Below are positions 1 through 7,490 of a stretch of 7,490 nucleotides of DNA, piece after piece. Numbering within the stretch: position 1 is the first letter of the stretch; every line of letters starts with the position of its first letter. A program made the translations under genes and the position numbers. The notes beneath the pieces are model-generated. The model did not search any database. It had not been told where the DNA came from and worked only from the letters and a program-made list of their open reading frames with translations. The DNA is from Bacteroidia bacterium (GTDB lineage Bacteria; Bacteroidota; Bacteroidia; NS11-12g; UBA955). Location of the stretch: NCBI GenBank assembly GCA_020848595.1, contig JADLHV010000022.1, forward strand, positions 1 to 7,490, written 5' to 3'.

Positions 1-164
1 CAATAGCTATTTTTTAGTTAATCTTAGAGTTACTACCTTGAAAGTGTAGAACTATCTAGCAGCAATAATTTTCACTTTAACATCAATTCTAGTTTCAGAG
101 ATGTGAAAATTTTGAGACAAGCTTTCAATAAATAGAAAATAAATGAACTAAAATGACATTAGTC

Positions 165-196
165 TGTTTTAAATGATTGGATATGTTTTAAATTTG
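165..196 (+). promoter_or_regulatory. Probable promoter of the ABC exporter operon, with a 10-base direct repeat
   Basis: TAAATTTG at 189-196 matches the Bacteroidota -7 consensus TANNTTTG and ends four bases before the GTG start at 201. No TTG element is seen at the usual 17-23 base distance upstream. The 10-mer TGTTTTAAAT occurs at 165-174 and again at 184-193, 19 bases apart, the second copy running into the -7 box. If the box is used, transcription would start at or within a few bases of the GTG, giving a leaderless or nearly leaderless mRNA. The box match is seen; its use is inferred. The rest of bases 1-200 shows no gene, tRNA or terminator that I can support. Confidence 0.4.
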
Positions 197-200
197 AATC

Positions 201-1280
201 GTGAATAAAATTTTACTTACTGGTTTGATTCTATTGTTTGTTTTTTCTTGTACAGAGAAAAGCAAGACGTTTAAACCACTTATTGAACCAATCTCAGAGT
301 CGGTATATGCATCAGGGACAATTAGCAGCAAAGGACAATATCAAGTATTCCCTAAAACGAGTGGAATTCTAGAAAAAATTTATGTATCGGAAGGCGATTC
401 AGTATCTATTTCATCCATATTATTTTCTATCTCAAATGAATCTTCTCGCTATAACAGAGCAAATGCTGAGCTAGCTGCCGAATTTTCAGATTTAAAAAAC
501 AATCAAGACAAGCTGAGAGATTTAGAAACTAGCATAGACCTAGCTCAAAAAAAACTAATTCAAGATTCCTTATTATACGATAGACAAAAAGCTCTTTGGT
601 CGCAAAACATTGGCAGTAAATTGCAACTCGAACAAAGTGAATTAAATTATATCAATTCAAAAAGCAACTATAAGTCGATTCAATATAAACTGCGCGATTT
701 AAAGAAACAATTGCGATTTAGCGATCAACAATCCAAAACAAATCTCATGCTCAGTTCTAGTTTAAACGACGATCATTTTGTTAGGAGCAGTTTAGATGGT
801 AGAATCTATACAATACTTAAAGAAGTTGGAGAAATGGTTGGTCCTCAAACACCTGTAGCTGTAGTTGGATCGGCAAACGAATTTATTATTAATCTACAAG
901 TTGATGAATACGATATTGTAAAAATAAAGAAAGGACTTATTGTCTATATAACCTTAGATAGTTACAAAGGAAAATCATTTAAAGCAATGATTACCAAAAT
1001 AAATCCTATTATGAATGAGCGCACTAAAACGTTTACAGTTGAAGCCGAATTCATAGAAAAACCTACAGTACTTTATCCCAATTTAACCGTAGAGGCCAAT
1101 ATTGTCATAACAACAAAAGAAAAAGCTTTAACAATTCCGCGTAAATATTTAATAAATGATTCATTCGTTATAGACAAAAGTGGCAATAAAAAATATGTAA
1201 CAACCGGCTTAAAAGACTATCAAAAAGTAGAGATTCTTCAAGGTATTTCAGAAACAGACGAGCTTAAAATACCAGAATGA
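201..1280 (+). CDS. Efflux periplasmic adaptor lipoprotein (HlyD/MacA-like membrane fusion protein)
   Basis: This 359-residue protein is the periplasmic adaptor of a tripartite ABC exporter, linking the inner-membrane permease to an outer-membrane channel. A short signal peptide ends in a lipobox with Cys17 (VFSC), so it should be a lipid-anchored lipoprotein. The order is typical of the family: first half of a lipoyl/barrel-sandwich domain at about 36-77 (SGILEKIYVSEGDSV), a charged coiled-coil hairpin at about 84-178, the second lipoyl half at about 192-223 (LDGRIYTILKEVGEMV), a beta-barrel domain to about 303, and a short membrane-proximal domain. GTG at 201 is the only sensible start: an in-frame stop lies at 195-197 and the signal peptide begins directly at GTG. 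The stop overlaps the next gene's start in ATGA (1277-1280), implying translational coupling. Family assignment is firm; the substrate is unknown, and no TolC-like gene is in the window. Confidence 0.9.
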   Translation: MNKILLTGLILLFVFSCTEKSKTFKPLIEPISESVYASGTISSKGQYQVFPKTSGILEKIYVSEGDSVSISSILFSISNESSRYNRANAELAAEFSDLKNNQDKLRDLETSIDLAQKKLIQDSLLYDRQKALWSQNIGSKLQLEQSELNYINSKSNYKSIQYKLRDLKKQLRFSDQQSKTNLMLSSSLNDDHFVRSSLDGRIYTILKEVGEMVGPQTPVAVVGSANEFIINLQVDEYDIVKIKKGLIVYITLDSYKGKSFKAMITKINPIMNERTKTFTVEAEFIEKPTVLYPNLTVEANIVITTKEKALTIPRKYLINDSFVIDKSGNKKYVTTGLKDYQKVEILQGISETDELKIPE

Positions 1281-2539
1281 ACCGCTTTAAATTGATATAT
1301 GAAATAGCGCTTCAATTACTTAAAGCAAGGTGGAAACAAACATTAGTAGCTGCTATTGGTGTAACTTTCAGTATCACCATGTTTATTACACTATTAGGTT
1401 TTATGAATGGACTTAATACGCTATTAGATGGACTTATTTTAAATCGCACACCACATATAAAGTTATATAATGAAATAAAGCCGAGCGCAATTCAACCGAT
1501 AGAAAAAGATTCTACTTTAAACAATACACATCATTTTATTGAATCTATAAAACCATTTGCAGGGAAACCCGAAATTAGGAATGCTTCTGCAATTATGAAT
1601 TATCTAAAAAAAGATGTTCGAGTAAATGGTGTAGCTCCAAAAATATCGGCTCAAGTTTTTTATAATGTTGGTGCTGTAGATTTAACAGGAGCGATAAATG
1701 GCATCGATGTAGAGGCTGAGAGCAAACTATTCTTTTTCCAAGATTATGTTGTAAAAGGCAACTATGTTGATTTAAAAAACATTCCCAATAGCATCATTTT
1801 AGGAAAAGGAGCAGCAGACAAAATGCTCGCAAAAATTGGCGATGTTATTCAAGTAACAACAGCAAAAGGCGATAGAGTTCAATTAAAAGTGGTAGGCTAT
1901 TTCCAATCGGGATTAGCGGATATTGATAAAGTACAGAGCTATACTTCTATAAGTACTGCACAAAAAATACTCGGCAAGCCAAATTCTTATATAACAGATA
2001 TTCAAATTAAATTAAAAGTTATAGAACAAGCGCCAAAAGTAGCAAAAGAATATGCTCGATTATTTGAAATAGATGCCGAAGATATTCAAACTGCTAATGC
2101 TCAATTTGAAACGGGGAGCTCGGTTCGTACCACTATATCTTATGCAGTTGGAATTACCTTGTTAATTGTGGCAGGATTCGGTATTTACAATATTTTAAAT
2201 ATGATGATTTACGAAAAAATGGATTCTATAGCTATATTAAAAGCTACAGGTTTCTCGGGTAAAGATGTCAAATATATTTTCGTTTCTATCGCATTAAGTA
2301 TAGGATTTTTTGGAGGATTAGCTGGATTAGGTTTTGGTTTTTTAGCTTCCGCTGGAATAGATCAAATACCGTTTAATACCAGTGCATTGCCAACTGTAGA
2401 AACCTATCCTGTAGATTATAATCCAAAATATTATGTAATCGGAATAATCTTTTCGTTGATAACAACTTACTTCGCTGGTTTATTCCCTGCAAAAAAAGCT
2501 AGTAAAATAGACCCAGTCATAATTATTAGAGGCAAATGA
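1277..2539 (+). CDS. ABC exporter permease, FtsX/MacB (LolC/E-like) type
   Basis: This 420-residue inner-membrane permease has the four-helix layout of MacB/LolE-type transporters: TM1 at about 22-46, a large periplasmic domain at about 47-285 (MacB_PCD-like), then TM2 at about 286-310, TM3 at about 334-360 and TM4 at about 385-404. After TM2 comes the cytoplasmic coupling segment EKMDSIAILKATGFSGKDV, which corresponds to the 'REIAILRTMG' region of LolC/LolE and contacts the ATPase. The C-terminus FPAKKASKIDPVIIIRGK is a classic FtsX-family ending. No ATPase domain is fused, unlike MacB itself; the ATPase is the next gene. Such transporters generally work by mechanotransmission, moving substrates from the periplasmic side rather than through the membrane. 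Start and stop each share an ATGA with the neighbours. Family is certain, cargo is not: lipoproteins, lipids, peptides or drugs are all possible. Confidence 0.92.
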   Translation: MNRFKLIYEIALQLLKARWKQTLVAAIGVTFSITMFITLLGFMNGLNTLLDGLILNRTPHIKLYNEIKPSAIQPIEKDSTLNNTHHFIESIKPFAGKPEIRNASAIMNYLKKDVRVNGVAPKISAQVFYNVGAVDLTGAINGIDVEAESKLFFFQDYVVKGNYVDLKNIPNSIILGKGAADKMLAKIGDVIQVTTAKGDRVQLKVVGYFQSGLADIDKVQSYTSISTAQKILGKPNSYITDIQIKLKVIEQAPKVAKEYARLFEIDAEDIQTANAQFETGSSVRTTISYAVGITLLIVAGFGIYNILNMMIYEKMDSIAILKATGFSGKDVKYIFVSIALSIGFFGGLAGLGFGFLASAGIDQIPFNTSALPTVETYPVDYNPKYYVIGIIFSLITTYFAGLFPAKKASKIDPVIIIRGK

Positions 2540-3222
2540 GCAATAAGATTCTAGAAGTAAAAAATATCGTTAAACAGTTCCACGATCCAATTACTATTTC
2601 TGTACTAAAAGATATTAGTTTTTCTATCGATAAAGGCGAATTTGTATCTATTACAGGCAAATCGGGCTGTGGAAAATCGACTTTATTATATGTACTTTCA
2701 ACCATGGATACGGATTATGAAGGTGAACTCATTATTGATGGTCAATCGATGGCTAAACGAAAAGAAGCTGAATTAGCTAAAGTTAGAAACGAAAAGATTG
2801 GATTTGTTTTTCAATTTCATTATCTCCTCAATGAATTTTCCGTTTTAAGAAATGTAATGTTACCAGCCTTAAAGATGAATAAATTCAATAAGGATGAAAT
2901 AGAAGCAAAAGCCATAGAAAAGCTTAAAATATTAGAAATTGAAAAGGAGGCACTTAAACGTCCAAACCAGCTATCTGGTGGGCAAAAACAAAGAGTAGCC
3001 ATAGCTAGAGCTCTTATCAACGACCCAATAATTATTTTAGGAGATGAACCTACTGGTAATTTGGATAAAAAGAACAGTCAAAATGTGTTTGATATTTTTA
3101 AAGAACTCTCTCAATCTTTTGGTCAAAGCTTACTAATAGTAACACACGACGCGGATTTTGCCGATCGAACCGACCGAATAATAGAGATGGAAGATGGCAA
3201 GATAATAAGCTTAGGAAAATAA
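2536..3222 (+). CDS. ABC transporter ATP-binding protein, LolD/MacB-like
   Basis: This 228-residue cytoplasmic ATPase powers the exporter encoded by the two preceding genes. All nucleotide-binding motifs are intact: Walker A GKSGCGKST at 41-49, Q-loop Gln93, signature LSGGQ at 146-150, Walker B IIILGDE at 165-171 with catalytic Glu171, D-loop NLD at 175-177 and switch His204. The segment after the Q-loop, QFHYLLNEFSVLRNVMLP, closely resembles the LolD pattern 'QFHHLLPDFTALENV', so the protein is nearer to LolD than to generic importers. Length is normal for LolD. It begins in the ATGA overlap at 2536-2539, so it should be made together with the permease. The gene order adaptor-permease-ATPase is also that of DevBCA-type exporters of cyanobacteria. 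A true LolCDE lipoprotein sorter would not normally include an adaptor, so I call it an exporter ATPase and give no symbol. Confidence 0.93.
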   Translation: MSNKILEVKNIVKQFHDPITISVLKDISFSIDKGEFVSITGKSGCGKSTLLYVLSTMDTDYEGELIIDGQSMAKRKEAELAKVRNEKIGFVFQFHYLLNEFSVLRNVMLPALKMNKFNKDEIEAKAIEKLKILEIEKEALKRPNQLSGGQKQRVAIARALINDPIIILGDEPTGNLDKKNSQNVFDIFKELSQSFGQSLLIVTHDADFADRTDRIIEMEDGKIISLGK

Positions 3223-6200
3223 GCTAAATTTAGCTGAAATTATAATGTTCATTCATTACTGAATAGTTAAAATAAATTCAATCAAATTTTAACTTACAAA
3301 GTCCATTAAAATTATAATTACTTGTTAATCAATTAATTAAACACAATTTAAAACTTATTTTTTTCTATTACCATCTAGTTTTAAAAATCGTATTATTTAA
3401 AACAATTTCCCTATTTTTGCACCCTTTAAATTTGGATATCAAATAAATTATGAACATGAACATTCTATATCTGATTCCGGCATTAGGAATTATCGGATTA
3501 TTGGTAATGGCTGTAAAGTCGGCATGGGTTAACAAGCAAGAAACAGGCGACGAGAACATGAATCGTTTAGCTGGTTACATTGCAAGCGGAGCTATGGCAT
3601 TCTTAAAAGCTGAATGGAAAGTACTCAGTATTTTTGTTGTTATTGCAGCAGCTTTATTGGCCTACTCAGGCACAATCCATGAAGTTAACGGTCAAGAAAT
3701 CCATTCAAGTTGGATTATCTGTATTGCCTTTATTATTGGAGCTGTTTTTTCTGCAACTGCCGGTTATATCGGTATGAAAGTGGCAACTAAAGCCAATGTA
3801 CGTACAACTCAAGCTGCTCGTACAAGTTTAAAACAAGCCTTAAAAGTTTCATTTACAGGTGGTACTGTAATGGGATTAGGTGTTGCAGGTTTAGCAATCT
3901 TAGGTTTAGGTGGATTATTTATAGCTTTCTTAAGCATATTCGCTGATTTAGGTGAAGATACGGTTAAAACTTCGATAGAGGTATTAACTGGTTTTTCTCT
4001 TGGCGCTGAGTCGATTGCATTATTTGCTCGTGTTGGTGGCGGTATATATACTAAAGCAGCAGACGTTGGTGCCGACTTAGTTGGTAAAGTTGAAGCTGGT
4101 ATTCCAGAAGATGATGTTAGAAATCCAGCTACTATTGCCGATAACGTAGGTGATAACGTAGGTGATGTGGCAGGTATGGGTGCCGATTTATTCGGTTCTT
4201 ATGTTGCTACTATATTAGCTACAATGGTTTTAGGTCAAGAAGTTATCGTTGTCGATAATTTTGGTGGACTGTCTCCTATATTATTACCAATGGTTATTTG
4301 TTGCTTAGGTATCATTTTCTCTATCGTAGGAACTTGGTTCGTAACCATTAAAGATGATAAATCTAATGTTCAAAATGCTTTAAACTTAGGTAATTGGATT
4401 TCGATGATCATTACTGTAATAGCTTCTTATTTTATAGTCATGTGGATGTTACCTGATGGTGATATTATTTTGCGTAATGCTACATTTACAAAAATGGGCG
4501 TATTTATGGCTATTTTAGTAGGAACAGTGGTTGGTGCTATTATGAGTATTGCAACAGAATACTATACTGCAATGGGCAAAAAGCCTGTTTTATCAATCAT
4601 TCAACAATCTTCTACTGGGCATGCTACTAACATCATTGGTGGTTTGTCGGTAGGTATGAAATCTACAGTTGTTCCAATTTTAACTTTAGCTGCTGGTATA
4701 ATGGGCTCGTACTACTTTGCTGGCTTATATGGTGTAGCTATAGCGGCAGCGGGTATGATGGCAACTACTGCTATGCAATTAGCAATTGATGCTTTTGGAC
4801 CAATAGCAGATAATGCTGGCGGTATTGCTGAAATGAGTCAATTACCTCCTGAAGTTCGCGAACGCACTGATAATCTAGACGCTGTAGGTAATACTACTGC
4901 TGCTACTGGAAAAGGTTTTGCAATTGCTTCTGCAGCTCTAACCTCTTTAGCATTATTTGCTGCATTCGTTGGTATTGCAGGTATTGATGCAATTGATATT
5001 TATAAAGCTCCAGTTTTGGCTGGTTTATTCGTTGGTGGAATGATTCCATTTATTTTCTCAGCATTGTGTATTCAAGCTGTTGGTAGAGCTGCTATGGATA
5101 TGGTGCAAGAAGTTCGTCGTCAATTCCGCGAAATTCCAGGTATCATGGAATATAAAGCTCAACCTGAATACGAAAAATGTGTTGCTATTTCTACTAAAGC
5201 GTCTTTAAGAGAAATGATGCTTCCAGGTGCTATTGCTTTAATTACCCCTTTACTCGTTGGTTTCATTTTCGGACCAGAAGTGCTAGGTGGTGTTTTAGCT
5301 GGTGTTACTGTTTCTGGTGTTTTAATGGGAATTTTCCAATCTAATGCTGGTGGTGCTTGGGATAATGCTAAAAAATCTTTCGAAAAAGGTGTCGTTATTA
5401 ATGGCGAAACTTTCTATAAAAAATCTGAACCTCATAAAGCGTCTGTTACTGGTGATACTGTTGGTGACCCTTTTAAAGATACTTCTGGACCATCAATGAA
5501 CATTCTTATTAAATTAATGAGTATTGTTTCTTTGGTTATCGCTCCTCATATTTCTACTGGTGGTTCTCAACATGGTGCCGCTCAAGACGATTGCTGCAAA
5601 AAAGAAATGGTTATGGATGCTTGCTGCGCCGATAAAGGTCAACACCACGGAATGGAAATGGGTAAATGCGATATGGGTGTTTGCGCTACTATGACTAAAG
5701 AACAATGTGCTCAATATTGCGATAGTATGGGTTGTGACTCAGCTCAAAAAGCACATTGCCAAAGTTTATACAATGATAAAGGTGAGTTTGTCGGTCAATG
5801 CATGGAATCTTGTGGTAAAAAGTGCCTTTCTAAAGACGAATGCATGAAGAATTGCGGTGAAACTTGCGCTGCTAAACACCATTCTAATGGCAAAGCTTGT
5901 GCTGGCATGAACGATAAGGCTTGTGCGGGTAAAAATGGTGAAGCTTGTGCTCACAAAGAAGGTAAAGAGAAGAAAGCTTGTTGTAAAGACAAATAATTTT
6001 CATAAAATATATTTTAAGAGCCTCGGTTTTTCCGGGGCTTTTTTTTTGACTTAAATCATTTTTAAAGATTAAATTTTAAATGCTAACTTTGAATAAAGAT
6101 TGGAATTAATTCCTTAAAAATTAAACTATGGATAATAAATTTGAGTCACACCACTCTCATTCACTTTTTTGGAGTGCCGTTGGTCATGGCAATAGAGTAA

Positions 6201-7490
6201 GCGTAATTTCAGATTGCGAGAAAATTATAAATGACCTAGGTTTCATAATTGAGTTCAAAAAATTTTCTGACCTTGCTCTCAGTTTACAAATAGATATTCA
6301 AGCCGATAGAATCTTAATACTCTATAATGCATTAAAAAAAGTATTAAACTTAGACCCATTTGATACGAATGAAATCAACGAGCATATCAAAACTGTGTTT
6401 CTAAATATTAGTTTTGCCGATGGACATGGCGATTTAAGAATAGAAGTTCCAGACGTTCCTGGCTAATTTAACGCACTAAATTATCTAATAAAATAGCGGT
6501 ACTAACGGCGGCATTGAGTGATTCGGCCTCTCCAAATCTAGGTATTGTTAAAAGATGTGCGGCTTGTTGTATGATATCATTTTTTACTCCATGACCTTCG
6601 TTACCAATAACAAGCAGTCCCTTCTTAGGTAAAGCCCCTTGATGTATATTGACGCCATATAAAACAGCTACCATTAATGGGAGTTTGGCCGATTTCGAAT
6701 ATTCGACAATATCTCCATAATGTACATTTACTCTTAAAAAACTCCCCATAGTAGAATTGATACACTTTGGATTATAGAGATCTGTGCTGCCTTTACTGCA
6801 TACAATATGTTTTATACCATACCAATCTGCTATTCGAATGATGGTACCTAAATTTCCTGGATCTTGAATTTCATCTAATCCAATTACAAATTTATCCTCG
6901 CTACTTATTGACTCAGGGTGTTTAAACTCAACTACTGCTAAAGCATTTTGAGGCGATTGATGAGAAGACATTTGTTTAAGTTCAGCAGAATCCACAACAT
7001 CTACATCTATCTTATCAATATTTAAAATATTCGCCTCTAACCAAGCCTGAACAGCATATAATTTAACAATTCGGAATTGGCTTTTCAACAATTCGGTAAT
7101 ACTTTTTTCACCTTCAACAATAAATTGGTTATATTTTTGTCTTTGTTTCTTATCTTGAAGACTCTTAACAAAACGAATGGCGGCTTTACTTATCATGTCC
7201 TGCTGATTTTAGCGGTTATGAGCGTGCTATTTATCACGTCTTGCAAGACCACTAAATTGGTCCCCGAAGGTAAATACTTATTAGTAAAAAACAAACTTAA
7301 GACCAGCGATTCAGGAAATACAATTTTTAATACACTGCTTTCTAAAATAGATGATGACAAATCATTATACATTAAACACAAGCCTAATAGACGAATTTTA
7401 TTCCTAGGTCGATTTCACCTTGGATTATATAATTTAGGCTCAAATAAGCGTCATCCGGAGAAAAGTGATTCGAGTAAAATGCGGACTTTC

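Overview
The window looks like chromosomal DNA of a low-GC member of the Bacteroidota, probably from or near the Flavobacteriales; I would not go below order. The reasons are the AT-rich composition, A-rich stretches instead of Shine-Dalgarno sites before the starts, TANNTTTG promoter boxes of the Bacteroidota type ahead of several genes, and a TamL-type outer-membrane assembly lipoprotein gene head-to-head with an SpoU-family RNA methyltransferase gene.

Layout. Bases 1-200 hold no supportable gene, only a promoter-like region. Bases 201-3222 are a tight three-gene operon on the plus strand, with 4-base ATGA overlaps at both junctions. It encodes a periplasmic adaptor lipoprotein, a four-helix FtsX/MacB-type permease and a LolD-like ATPase, together a tripartite ABC exporter without its own outer-membrane channel in view. 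Bases 3223-3449 are AT-rich and end in a good Bacteroidota promoter. Bases 3450-5996 encode a membrane-bound, ion-pumping pyrophosphatase (hppA), followed by a strong intrinsic terminator at 6019-6047. Bases 6128-6466 encode a small unknown protein. It runs tail-to-tail, with one base between, into an SpoU/TrmH-family RNA methyltransferase on the minus strand (6468-7196). The right edge carries the 5' end of a TamL-like lipoprotein gene on the plus strand, cut by the window end. Its signal-peptide region appears to overlap the start of the methyltransferase gene.

The most unusual item is the C-terminus of the pyrophosphatase. After the last membrane helix it continues for about 145 residues with 21 cysteines, several histidines and methionines, and internal repeats. 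By the known topology of the family this tail should lie in the periplasm, where it could bind metal or form disulfides. The other genes look like ordinary housekeeping or transport functions and do not form one evident system. Substrate of the exporter, coupling ion of the pyrophosphatase and function of the 112-residue protein cannot be decided from the sequence.
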